Below, one piece after another: positions 1-11,185 of a stretch of 55,346 nucleotides of DNA; the stretch's first letter is position 1; every line of letters begins with the position of its first letter. Under the pieces are notes generated by a model. It did not search any database. It had not been told where the DNA came from and saw nothing but the letters and a program-made list of their open reading frames with translations. Made by a program: the position numbers and the translations under genes. This DNA is from Epichloe hybrida (lineage: Eukaryota > Ascomycota > Sordariomycetes > Hypocreales > Clavicipitaceae): NCBI GenBank assembly GCA_019022495.1, contig JAFEKR010000107.1:1-55346 (forward strand). Direction: 5' to 3'.

Positions 1-369
1 TTAGTGCATATGGGTTGCTAGTTTGTATGGTGGTGAGTCGATTTTTTGGATTTTACATATAAATGAATTTTGCGGAAAATAAAAAGTGGCCTGTAAGACC
101 TCTTTGGCGGTCCGGATCCACCGATATAGTTAGTGGGTATATGAGAGGAAGAAGATCTTTTTAATCTAGCTAGATAGCTAGGCCTCTCAATCCAACAGCC
201 GCATTGCCCGTATAACGTCACTAAAATCAATTCTATTAGTATATAAGATATCGTAAAAGTCATCTAGATTGAATTCTATTAGTTAATAACTGCTGAAACC
301 TTCCGTTGCGTTGCGTTAAATATTTTAACGTGGTGGTTCTACTGGTCCCCGACCGTCAGAGTATTGCAC

Positions 370-580
370 TAAAACGTGTAGTGTAGTGTAGTATTTGTAG
401 TGTAGTGTAGTATTTGTAGTGTAGTGTAGTATTTGTAGTGTAGTGTAGTATTTGTAGTGTAGTGTAGTAACTACACTACAAACTACACTACACTACAAAC
501 TACACTACACTACAAACTACACTACACTACAAACTACACTACACTACAAACTACACTACACTACAAACTACACTAACTAC
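370..580. repeat. Subterminal palindromic array of GTAGTGTAGT / ACTACACTAC words
   Basis: About five units of a 19-bp TAGTGTAGTGTAGTATTTG-type repeat run up to about 470. They are followed by several units of the reverse-complement word. The centre of symmetry is near 470-480, so the block can fold into a hairpin with arms of about 100 nt. hAT transposases typically bind repeated subterminal words; that role here is inferred. Confidence 0.75.
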
Positions 581-1326
581 AAGGAAAAAAAAACTACACT
601 ACACTAACTACAAAAAAAAAAAAAACTACAATACATTACACTACAAATTTTTTTTCCTAAACTACACTAACTACAAACACTATAAATGTAGTATTAGACT
701 TTTTATTAGTTATTAGTATTATAAGGATTAAAAGAATGCTAGTTATATAAAAGCTTTTATTATTACTTATTTTATTTAATTAGTTATAGAATTTATAATA
801 TTATATTATTTTAGTAATTTTACTATAACTAAGTAAGGTTATATATAATATTATACTTTTTTAATAATACTATTTAACTTAATACTTTATTTCCTTAATA
901 TAACTTAAAGAAAAACCTTCTTATTATATTATTTACTATTTCTATAAATTATTTTATATTTCTATAAATTATTATTATTACTTATTTTAAAAAAACTATT
1001 AAAAGAACTACTAGTAAACTTAATATAAGTAGCTTATTATATCTTATTATAGCTTATAATAGCTTATAATAGCTTATAATACTAATATTACTAGTATTAC
1101 TAAGATTACTAAGATTACTTATAATATTATTAGTGTTAAAGTTTAATAAATAATAAATAATAAATAAATAACTTAAATATAAATACTAGTAATTATAAGT
1201 AAATTACTATAGTAAAAGCTATAGTTTTTAATAACTTAGTATTTTAAGGTTTTTAAAAATATTAATATTATAAAAATGTTTTCTCTTTTATATTTTTTTA
1301 AAATAATAATAAAAGTAAAATAATAG

Positions 1327-1500
1327 TAATAATAGTAATTAAGTAATAATAGTAATTAAGTAATAATAGTAATTAAGTAATAATAGTAATTAAGTAATAA
1401 TAGTAATTAAGTAATAATAGTAATTAAGTAATAATAGTAATTAAGTAATAATAGTAATTAAGTAATAATAGTAATTAAGTAATAATAGTAATAATAGTAA
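1327..1500. repeat. 17-bp minisatellite inside hAT-like copy 1
   Basis: The unit TAATAATAGTAATTAAG is repeated nine times without change (1327-1479), followed by a variant unit. The homologous stretch of hAT-like copy 2 has only a short unexpanded version. Confidence 0.85.
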
Positions 1501-2501
1501 TTAAGGTTATTAAAGTTATTAAAGCTCTTATAATAAGTATAGTATATTATATAAAAGTAAGTCTTAGTTTTATTTTAAAAAATAAGTTAAACTTATTTTT
1601 TATAGCTTAATTAAGCTATATAGGGTAATTAAAATAATACTATTAATTCTTTATTAATAGATTATAAATATTAGTTTATTATATTCTTTATTTATATATT
1701 ATAGTAATAAGATATATAAAGTTACTATATATAACTTCTTAAGGCTTTAGAATTATAAAGCTAAAAGTAATATTTAATTAGTTTAAATCTTAAATAAATG
1801 GTTTAAGCTTTTTTTAAGTTCTTATTATATTAAGAATAAGATTTAAGTACTAAGTATATATTTTATTAACTTCTAGTAATTTATCTAGATTTCTTAATTA
1901 ATTTTATTCTATTAGTTTAGGGTATTTTTTATTTAAAATAATAATAATAATATTTTAAAATATAAAATAATTAATAGTAATAGTAAATAAAATAATAAGA
2001 AGGTTTTTCTTTAAGTTATATTAGTAAAATAAAGTATTAGGTATAATAGTATTATTAAAAAGTTATAATATTATAAATTACCCTAGTTATAGTAAAATCC
2101 TTAAAAAAAGGTAAATTTTATAAATTATATAACTAATTAGGTAAAATAGGTAATAATAAAAGCTTCTATATAACTAGCCTTCTTTTAATCCTTATAATAA
2201 CCTTATATAATAAAAAAGCCCACTTTTTTTTTTACTAACACTACATTTGTAGTTTTTATAGTTAGTGTAGTTAGTAACTACACTAACTACACTACACTAC
2301 AAGCAAAAAAAAACTACACTACACTACACTATAAAAAAAAAAAAATACACTACACTAACTACAAGAAAAAAAAAACTACACTACAAATACAAATTTTTCC
2401 TAAAAACTACACTAACTACACTACAAACAATACTCTGCCGACCGTAGAGCCGCACCTGTATAGCTATTGCCAGCCAGCAACTAGCTCCCTACAGATTAAT
2501 A

Positions 2502-2513
2502 GGTTATAAGCCC
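2502..2513 (+). other. Primer-binding site, copia/Ty5 half-tRNA type
   Basis: GGTTATAAGCCC follows the 5' LTR immediately. It matches, with one G-to-A change, the complement of the initiator-Met tRNA anticodon loop region, which Drosophila copia and yeast Ty5 use as a half-tRNA primer. The match is from memory of that tRNA; the position next to the LTR is seen directly. Confidence 0.6.
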
Positions 2514-2557
2514 GGCCTATCACTATAAAATTCTTTCTAGTGCACTTTACGTACGGT

Positions 2558-2836
2558 TACAGAAGACTTCCCTTCTATAAAACAGGAAGGACCCGCAAGA
2601 TAGAAGCTATTCCCTTCTATAAAAAGGAATCATTATGGTTATAGAAGACTTCCCTTCTATAAAACAGGAAGCGCACGAGCGATACAGAAGCTTTCCCTTC
2701 TATAAAAAGGAAGTTTAGCAAGGATAGAAGCTTTTCCCTTCTATAAAAAGGAAATTCAGTGAGAATAGAAGCTTTTCCCTTCTATAAAAAGGAATTTCAG
2801 TACGAATAGAAGACTTCCCTTCTATAAAATTAGAAG
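2558..2836 (+). repeat. Seven-unit stem-loop array in the copia leader
   Basis: CCCTTCTATAAAA recurs at 2570, 2612, 2652, 2695, 2736, 2777 and 2817, a period of 40-43 bp. Each unit carries ATAGAAG (or a close variant) followed about seven bases later by CTTCTAT, giving a 7-bp stem. TTCC and GGAA around the same core allow an alternative stem. The array ends exactly at the gag start codon (2837). It may be a packaging, dimerisation or translation element; the function is not known. Confidence 0.8.
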
Positions 2837-5800
2837 ATGGATACCAATCAATAAGGTTAGGGACCTCCAGTCCCTGATCTTAGTGCGCAAGAGGTTCTAA
2901 ATAACCAGCTAAAAGAGCAGGTTATTAGACAACAAAATGCTATCAATCTAGTAATACAGAAGCTAGAGTCCTTAACTTTAGCTATTAATAATAGATCTAT
3001 AGAGGGTGTGGAAGCTACTAAGCCTGCTAGTTAGCAGCAAGTTCAACAGTCTATTTAGCAAGATAAGGCACCTAAATCTAGCTCTGTATAAGCTGCCTTT
3101 AATAATTCGATTATTAAGGAATTTAATAAGAGGGTTTATAGCTTCCCTAAGACTGCTAAGCTTAAAGGAGCTGAAAATTTCGATCAATAGAAACAAGCCC
3201 TAACTATCCAATTTAGAGCTTTAGGCATGCCTAATTTTCTAGATAATCCGGATATTTCTAGGGTGCTAGGGGACGCTAACCAAGCTATTATCCTTATGTT
3301 ACTAAGGGATAGTTATACGGAAGGCCCCTAAGCTGCTATAACTTAGCAAAAATCACCTAAAGAAGCCTATAAGTTACTTATTAGGCAATATTCACATAGC
3401 GTTGAAATCCAGAGGGGGTCCCTATATTCTGAATTTCATAACCTGAATTTTCATGGATTTAAGGGGACTTTAGAAGCCTTTAATGCAGTCTTTAATAATC
3501 TACTAGCTAGATTATTGATTTTAGGGGTCCTGATTAATCCTATAGATTAGGTTAATTAATATCTTCAATCCCTAAAATCAACCTTCCCTCAGTGGGCTAA
3601 GAGGCAACGATTTAGCATACGTACAAATAGGGCTATAGGGGTCCCTCTAGAAGCCCTAAATCTTGAATTCCTAATAGCAGACCTTCTAGCTAAACAGAGG
3701 GATAAGTCATCTACAGTAGCCAAAGCCCTGAATTATAGGGCTAAAGACCTAGAAAAGGGCGCTAAAGATAAAGAAAAGGCCCCTGAAGGTTAGAAGAAGA
3801 AGAAGAAAGAAGGCTCTGAAGAAAATAAGGGCTCTTCTAATTCTAACAAGAAGAAAAAGAAGTAAAAGGGTCAAAAATCAGATAAAAAGGATACTAAAGA
3901 ACTTACAGAGGGTTCTTTTATGCTAGGAAATTACAACCTTTCTAACGGAGCACTTAATCCGTACAAGAAACCTAGTAATTACAAGACTAGTTATAAGAGC
4001 TCTAGCGATAGTAGCTCTAATTCTAGCTCTAGTGATTCGGATAATAAAAAACAAGAAATTAATACCTTAAATGGTTTTAATTATTACAGTAAAGACATAA
4101 AAAAGGCCCTATTATATAATACAGGTTTAACCGTACATATAGTTAATTCTAGGGAGGTCTTTAGGGATTATACCCCTTTTAAGAAGGGGGAATCCGACCC
4201 TATTATAACCGGTGGTGGCCCTATTTATCCTAAGGGTCACGGTAGTGCTGTTTTTAAGGTCTTATATCAAAAGAAACCTAATAAATATAGGACCTTAGTG
4301 CTAAGAATACTCTATATTTTCCTCAGCTTAATGTTAATATAGTTAGTGGCCTTATTCACTATATATCTGGTGGTTGCTTTATAAAAAACCATCTTTATCT
4401 TAAAGATAGGTCTTGTATTGCTGCCCTAGATATAGAAAAACATGGTTTTTTCTTTCACGTTAAAAACCAATCTACACTAACATTACATAAAGGGCCCTGT
4501 AAAAAATCTCATTATATACGACCTTTTACCTATGCCAGCTTTAGGGGTCATAGCTATCCGATTAGCTACCCTATAGAGGTTCAAATTCCCTCTAAAAAGC
4601 CGGATTGGGCTTCTGATTTGGACGAAATCGCTGAAATCGACGAAAATGATGATGATATTGAAGAAGTCGTACGGGATGATTTAGGGGATTTAGTCCCTTC
4701 TCCAACGCCTATAGCCCCAGGCTGGGTCCCTTATAAATCTAAAGATATAGATTTAGGGGTGTTAGAGGGCCTTAGTGAAGGAAAAAGGTCCCTAATACCT
4801 CCCCAAGAGGCCTGTGGTTCTTAAGGGGCCCAGCAGGGGACTGACGGAGAGGGCCCTAATCTAGACCCAAATCTAGACCCTAATTCAGGCCCTAAAGACC
4901 TTCAATATCAAAAGTTACTAGAACTAGCTAGCCTATAGCATGTACAATTAGGGCACCTAGGGCTTCCTTTGCTAAAGAAAACAAGCCTTATAACTAAAGG
5001 AATCCCTGATTTTTCTAAAATCAAGGATAAAGACTTTAAATGTATAGCTTGTGATCAATCTAAGGCAGTTAGAAGACCTAGGAAATTAGCTATCCCTAAC
5101 CCCCCTAGAGCTCTAGATCAAATAGAGGGGGATACGCTAAAAATTAGCCCTGTACCGTACAATAAACAGTCAATTTACTTATTTCTAGTTAATCAAAAAA
5201 CTAGATATAAGTGAGTGTTCTTATTACCCAATAAGGAAGGCCCAACTGTTTATAGGGCTATTAAGGGCTTCTTTAGAGGGCTTAAAAATCAACTAGGTCA
5301 ATATCCTAGGCACCTTCACTTTGATGGGGGCCAAGAAATCGATTCTAGTTGTCAAACCTAGTTAAATTCTAAAGGGATTAAATTTACGACTTCTAGTCCC
5401 TATATCCATAAGCAAAATGGATTAGCAGAGCGTTCTATTTGTACTATTCTAGATCAATTAAGGGCTACTATCCAGTGGGCAAAATTACCCTTATATCTAT
5501 GGTGTTTTGTATTACCTACAGTTGTTAACCTAGTTAATATAACTGCTAATACCACAAAGGATAAAAGCCCTGAACAACTGCTAGCTAGGGAGCTAAATCA
5601 GCCCTGTACGACTGATATTAGCAGTATTAGAGCCATAGGATCTCACTGTGAGATTCTAATCCCCCTGGAAAAACAACCTAAAGCCCAGAAGTTAGCAGCT
5701 AGGACTATCCCTGGAAGGTTATTAGCTACACTAGGTTCCAACACCTACCTAGTGTACATCCCCTCTAAAAGGCTAGTTACGAAGACTAGCTTTATCAAGA

Positions 5801-7827
5801 TTATAGAGCCTATAGGTCCTGTCTCTAAAGGATTACCTAGGCTTTCTATAGGGGATAACCCTTTAGAGGGGGAAAATGATTTAGAAGATCAAGATCTAAA
5901 TCAAGGTTTAAAGGATTACCCTATAGACAACATAGGAAATTAAAATCCCCCTATAGGTCAAGAAAAACACCCTATAGGGCCTGTACAACCCCCTAAGGAA
6001 CCGATTCCAGAGGCCTCAGAGGAGGCCACGCCCGTAACTTCACTAGGAAATCAGATTTCGACTCCGGACCTTGATTTTGACAAAATTACTGACTTCGACC
6101 CTAATATTGACCCTATGGATGTTGATATTAGTTCCCCTTCTTCTCTAGATTTCATAAAAGAAATCTGCTTTAAGGTACAGGAGAAGCTAAAGGAAAACAA
6201 CCCTAATAGCCCCGAACCTAAGACCTGGAAGCAAGCTATATCTAGCCCTAAAAGGGATAAATGGATAGAAGCTACGTACAAGGAATACAAACAGCTTCTA
6301 AAGGCTAGTACTTTTAAATTTATAGGGAAAGACCAAGTACCTAAGGGCCGAAAAGTACTAAAGAATAGGCTTGTTTATAAGCTTAAAAAGGATAAAGAAA
6401 ATAATCCTTTAAAATACAAGGCCCGACTCGTTGCTAAGGGATTTATGCAAATCAAAGGTCTAGATTATCTAGAGACCTTTGCAGTCACAAGCATTCCCCC
6501 TAGCTAGAGGATTTTACTAGCCCTAGCGGCTTGGAATAACTGGGAAATCGAACAGGTTGATTTTATAGGAGCTTTTCTTAATAGTAAGCTATAACAACAG
6601 ATTTATATGGTTATTCCGGACGGATTTATCGAATTCCTTAAAGTAAATCCTAAATTAGCTAAATTAGCTAAAAGTTTTGGCTATAAACCTTCTAAAGATC
6701 AAGTAATTTTATTATAGAAATCTTTATATAGCCTAAAACAGAGCTCAAGGGAATGGCAACAAGCACTAATTGCAGTGCTAAAGTCCCTAGGATTTAGCCC
6801 TCTAATTTCTAACCTAGCTATATTCTATAATTCCTCTACCAAAACCTTTATTATCACGTATGTGGATGATTGTCTTCTAATTGGACCGGATTTACGTTAT
6901 ATCTAAAGACTTAAAAAGGAACTTCATAAAGTCTATCTAATAGAAGATAGGGGGCTGGCTGAATTCTTCTTAGGGGTTCAAATCGTACGAGATAGACCTA
7001 ATAGGGTCCTGAAAATTCATCAATCTCAGTATATCTCAGAGGCTTTAAATCGATTTAATATGCTAGATAGTAAGCCTATTAGCATACCTCTTCAGCCAGG
7101 CGTTTTAGCTACGCAGACTACTAAGCTTTTAATAGCTAGCGAAATCAAGCTCTATCAGTGCATTATAGGGACTATAATGTACCTAATGTTACTTACAAGG
7201 CCAGACATAGCCTTTACACTTCAGTGGCTATTTATAGCACTAGCTAGGCCCTATATAGAGTACCTAAAAGCAGCCAAAAACCTGCTTAGGTACCTATTAG
7301 GGACTAAATTCCTCGCTATAATTTATAGGGGAGACCCTAAAGGTATAGCTAGCAAAAGCCTAATAGGTTATTGCAATAGTGATTTTGCAGGGGATAAAAA
7401 GACCTCTAAATCAACCTACGCTTATCTATTCAAGCTAGCTAGCGGACCTATTAGCTAGAAATCAAAGAAAGCTAGTACGATAGCTCTATCAACATTAGAA
7501 GCTAAAGCTAACGCTATCTGCGAGACCTTCCAGGAGCTACAGTGGCTTCAGGGCTTATTTAAGGAGCTAAAAACCCCTATTTCTCCCCCTATCCAGATAT
7601 ATTACGATAATTAAGGCGCTATAACCACTGCCTATAACCCTGCCTTACATAGCCGTACAAAGCATACCTTGCTAAAGTTTAACTATATTAGGCAACAGGT
7701 TTTAGAGGGTTTAGCTAAGATCGAATATCTAGATACGAAGTCAATGCCTGCAGACAGTCTAACAAAGCCTCTATCTAGACCTCTTCATTAGGCCTTTATT
7801 AAGCTCTTAGGGCTTGATAATCACTAA
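2837..7827 (+). pseudogene. Copia gag-pol polyprotein gene, inactivated
   Basis: Reading starts at ATG 2837. Frame 2 runs through gag and into the protease. A one-base loss near 4305 shifts it to frame 1, which holds to the stop at 7825-7827. About two dozen in-frame stops are almost all TAG/TAA where Gln or Trp is expected, one being TGA at about 5212. Visible domains are: a protease whose DTG-like motif reads NTG (about 4115); a GAG-pre-integrase zinc region with CxxC (about 5040); an integrase with HFDGGQE (about 5325) and NGLAERS (about 5420); an RT with intact YVDD (about 6860); and RNase H with DFAGDKKTSKS (about 7380) and ADSLTKPL near the end. Loss of function fits RIP of CpA sites plus the indel. 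Confidence 0.92.
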
Positions 7828-8026
7828 AAACCAACAACTAAATCCCTTTAACAGGGAACTAAAAACAACGCTAAAAAGGGAGCTATATTTAACAATAGCT
7901 AGGAATTCAAAAGGGGGTCTTTTATCTTTTCCTGTTTTTCCCTTTTATCTGTTTTTATCTAAAAGTTCTTGTTTACCCTATATCACTTTGTACGCTTTTT
8001 AATTAGCTTATACGTAATTCTTTTGT

Positions 8027-8034
8027 AGAGGGGG
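8027..8034 (+). other. Polypurine tract of the copia element
   Basis: AGAGGGGG directly precedes TGTTAA, the first bases of the 3' LTR. This is the usual plus-strand primer position. Confidence 0.75.
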
Positions 8035-8844
8035 TGTTAAAAATAAGACCTATTTTTAGCCCTTTCTAGTTAAAGGACCTTTCTATTACTAGCTTGCATT
8101 GCAAGCCTAATAGCTGCACTGCAGCTGTTAACGGTCGCAAAGGTGGCCGTCAATGGCTACGTCGCAGCTGCCAACAGCTGCGACTGACCGTGTGGATGAC
8201 TAATCCAAATCAATTGTGGATTATTTAATTGCGTTGTGGCTACAAGCGCAGCCACAACCGCATCACCACTAGTAATTAGGTAAGCTAGGGTGACGTAAGC
8301 AGGTTACCCTATAGCTATCTTTGACAGCGATTTTCTCTTTAACTAGAGGTCGTACAAAAGTCTTATATATAGCAAATTGAAGCTAGAAGACAGGGCTTTT
8401 ATTTTATGCAGGAATATTTTTTGGACCAAAATTTAGTGCATATAGGTTGCTAGTTTGTATGGTGGTGAGTCGATTTTTTGGATTTTACATACAAATGAAT
8501 TTTGCGGAAAATAAAAAGTGGCCTGTAAGACCTCTTTGGCGGTCTGGATCCACTAATACGGTTGGTGGGTATATGAGAGGAAGAAGATCTTTTTAATCTA
8601 GCTAGATAGCTAGGCCTCTCAATCCAACAGCCGCATTGCCCGTATAACGTCACTAAAATCAATTCTATTAGTATATAAGATATCGTAAAAGTCATCTAGA
8701 TTGAATTCTATTAGTTAATAACTGCCGAAACCTTCCGTTGCGTTGCGTTGAATATTTTAACGTGGTGGTTCTACTGGTCCCTGACCGTAGAGCCGCACCT
8801 GTATAGCTGTTGCCAGCCGGCAACTAGCTCCCTACAGATTAATA
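8035..8844 (+). repeat. 3' LTR of the copia element (810 bp)
   Basis: It starts TGTTAA and ends TTAATA. The shared sequence with the 5' LTR stops after 8844-8845. It gives the uninterrupted version of the site into which the hAT-like element jumped in the 5' LTR. Confidence 0.85.
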
Positions 8845-8899
8845 GTCCCCTAGCTACCCTGTGAGCCTAACGTAAGCTGCCTAGCCTAGTTAATCCCGT

Positions 8900-8995
8900 G
8901 CGGACCTCGCGCACCTCGTGGGATTCGAACCTAGGACCTAGCGTAGCTAGAAGACCCGTAACGGCTAGCATAATTATAAGAGACCTAGAAGGTGT
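8900..8995 (-). other. tRNA-like sequence with a B-box, degraded
   Basis: On the minus strand GGTTCGAATCCC (8924-8935 region) is a near-perfect polymerase III B-box. The T stem and acceptor stem around it pair only partly, so I do not call a functional tRNA. It could be a relic tRNA gene or the head of a tRNA-derived SINE next to which the copia element landed. Confidence 0.3.
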
Positions 8996-9159
8996 GCTAG
9001 GAATCCCAATAGACCAAAAGATCCGCCAATGCTAGCCATTACTAACATTGCACCTTACAATTACTTAAGACCTGTCGCTTGCGCACAACACCCTGTGGGC
9101 TGCCCTTAGGCCACGCCTTACAGCGCACAGCGCCTTACAACTACCCCCTTAGATCTCTT

Positions 9160-10770
9160 TACCTTTTTATTTTAACTAGGTATTAAGGGAGCTAAATTAT
9201 AGACTATAATACTAGTAAAGGCTATCTTATCTCTTATGTTCTTTATAAATAGAGCCTTTTTAATATTACTATGTAAAAAGCGTAGTTAAACCCTAAATTA
9301 TATATATAGGAATACTATTATTATATAGAAGCTATTATAAATTTTATCTTTAGTCTTAAATAAATAGAAGAAATATATTAAGGTTATAAGGCATATAAAA
9401 ACATACTAATACCTATTACTATTCTAATAAGAAAAGTTATAATAGTCTAAATTAACTAAAAGACTATATCTAGGTCCTTAAGAAAGCCCTTCTAGTGTAA
9501 CCTATAATCTCTAGTGCTTAGCTTTGCTTATAGTATAGATCTTATACTTTATAAGCTTAGGTCCTATTAATTTAACACTAAGGGTAGCGTTTATAATCTT
9601 TATAAAGGCCTTCTTACCTAGATAACTATATTATTAATACTAAAGCTTTATATTTCCTTTTATAAGTAGCCTTAGTGCTTTACTAGTTATAGTATAGGCT
9701 TCTTTTAGGTTATCTAAGAGTATAAATAATATATAAAGCTTATTAATATTATAAAGCTTAGTAATAGAATACTTTCCTTAGAATAGGAAGCTTTTCTTTT
9801 AGTTCTAATAAATCCTTACCTTTATTAGAATTATTACTAATACTAGGTTTACATAGAATTCTAGAATTAGTAAAGCACTTTATACTATAATCTTTCTTAG
9901 CCTTTATAATACTAGATTTATAATAGATATATAGACTAGTCCTTATCCTAAGGATATATAGATTATACCTCTAGCTTTAACCTCTATTATAATAGTTTTA
10001 TTAAACTTAGACTATTTAAACTAATAAATATTATTAAAAATATAAACATTAGCTTTAGAATTATAGATAACTATATTCTAATTTCCTTTAGAGCTATTTA
10101 TAGTATTTAAAGTTAAATATATAATTTCCCTTAAAGGTTAAGAGCTTTATAAGTATATAAATAATAATATATTTATAGTTTTCTCTCCTAGAGTTACTAT
10201 AAGTAAGTTATTTATTAGGTTTTATAAGGGGATAATAATATTACTACTTTTCTCCCTTTTCTCTAGTTTCTAACTATAGCTTTTAATCTCTCTTATAGGT
10301 TCTCCTTAAGGTATCTCTTAATATTATCTTTAGAGTTCTTCCTAACTTCCTAGTCCTTAGGAGTAGCCTCTAGCTTATAGAGAGCTTTAAATAAATTATA
10401 GGATTCCTACTACTTTAATATATTATAAACATTATAACTAGAGTATTTAGGGCACTTCCTTTATTCTAATTTATTCTAACTATTTAATCTATTAGTAATA
10501 ATAGTATTATTAGCTAATTTTATTATTATTAAGCTTTAAGGAGCTTTATAGTCTCTTTTAAACTTACTAATTACCTTAAGGAAGCTATTATTCTTTCCTT
10601 TATTAAGTAAGTTATTTTATTTCTTGTAGAATACTTTAAATTTACTTTAAAGAGAGATAATAAACTTATATAGTATTATCTCCTTAGTTTATTAAGTCTT
10701 AAGATCTAGATAATTCCTCTATAGTATCTTTATTATTATAGCTTACTTATACTAATTATAAGTACCTTTA
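9160..10770 (-). pseudogene. RIP-degraded copia-type remnant (gag end, protease, pre-integrase)
   Basis: The block is extremely AT-rich and full of stops. Read on the minus strand, a protease-like motif is visible near 10065-10025. It reads VIYNSKANVYIFNN where copia proteases have VxDSGAxxHxxNN; the Asp codon has become Asn and His has become Tyr, as expected from RIP. Further along (about 9700-9400) there are weak echoes of the pre-integrase and integrase region. No LTR was recognised. This is a different family from the element at 1-8844. Confidence 0.5.
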
Positions 10771-11185
10771 GCTTATAAGTGACAACTATACGATAACGTT
10801 TTCCGAGTCGTTGCCGACCGAGGCACCTCATTTGCCATCGTCGCTTACCGAAAAGTCTTTGTGTGTATTCTCACGTAAAAACATATCACTTCGCAATGTC
10901 GACACGAACAGCTTAACGGAGGTTCATGTCTTTTTTTCATGACACGCCTTTTTTAAAATCAACAATGCAGAAATAAGCCTGAACGCCGCCGTAACCCAAT
11001 CCGGCCCTGCTAACCCACTGCCTCTCTGGCATTTTATACATCCAGATCGAACCCAGTTTCTCCAACACGTCTTTTCTTCCCTCGACCGTCACGTGTCAGT
11101 TTCCAGGAGGCAAAAGCACATGCCCAAGTCAATCAATTGCCTTCCTGCCCGCCCGTGCCAAAATCCCCACCCTACTGCTTTCACT

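Larger units (their letters stand above)
357..2437. mobile_element. Non-autonomous hAT-like DNA transposon with long internal inverted arms (copy 1)
   Basis: The ends are CAGAGTATTG (357-366) and its exact reverse complement (2428-2437), flanked by a perfect 8-bp duplication CCGACCGT (349-356, 2438-2445). The intact 3' LTR shows the uninterrupted site. An 8-bp duplication with a CAGAG start is the hallmark of hAT elements. The subtermini are arrays of GTAGTGTAGT and ACTACACTAC words. Inside, about 714-925 and the reverse complement of about 1985-2200 match at roughly 85 percent by eye, giving foldback-like arms. A 17-bp minisatellite lies at 1327-1480. I see no transposase reading frame; at 2081 bp the element must rely on another copy. 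Confidence 0.85.
1..2501 (+). repeat. 5' LTR of the copia element, split by an insertion
   Basis: The retained parts are 1-356 and 2446-2501. The 8-bp target duplication of the inserted element lies at 349-356 and 2438-2445. The LTR ends ...TTAATA at 2501. The expected terminal CA appears as TA in both LTRs, consistent with RIP. The start of this LTR is outside the window. Confidence 0.88.
1..8844 (+). mobile_element. Ty1/copia LTR retrotransposon, degenerate, 5' end outside the window
   Basis: The two LTRs are nearly identical: 1-356 matches 8433-8788 with only transition differences, and 2446-2501 matches 8789-8844. The 3' LTR starts TGTTAA right after a polypurine tract, so the 5' LTR should start about 400 bp before the window. 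Internal order is primer-binding site, stem-loop leader, gag, protease, integrase, reverse transcriptase, RNase H, which is the copia order. A hAT-like element (357-2437) is inserted in the 5' LTR. The coding region is killed by many TAG/TAA codons and one frameshift, so this copy cannot act on its own. Confidence 0.93.

Noticed and set aside
18..263. 81-codon minus-strand frame present in both copia LTRs (also 8450-8695)
   Set aside because: Occurs twice only because LTRs are repeats; composition is not protein-like and lengths this short are expected by chance.
2837..7827. Stop-codon readthrough or recoding of TAG as Gln in the copia polyprotein
   Set aside because: TAA and TGA stops also occur, a frameshift is present, and the host genes use TAG as stop; RIP explains the pattern.
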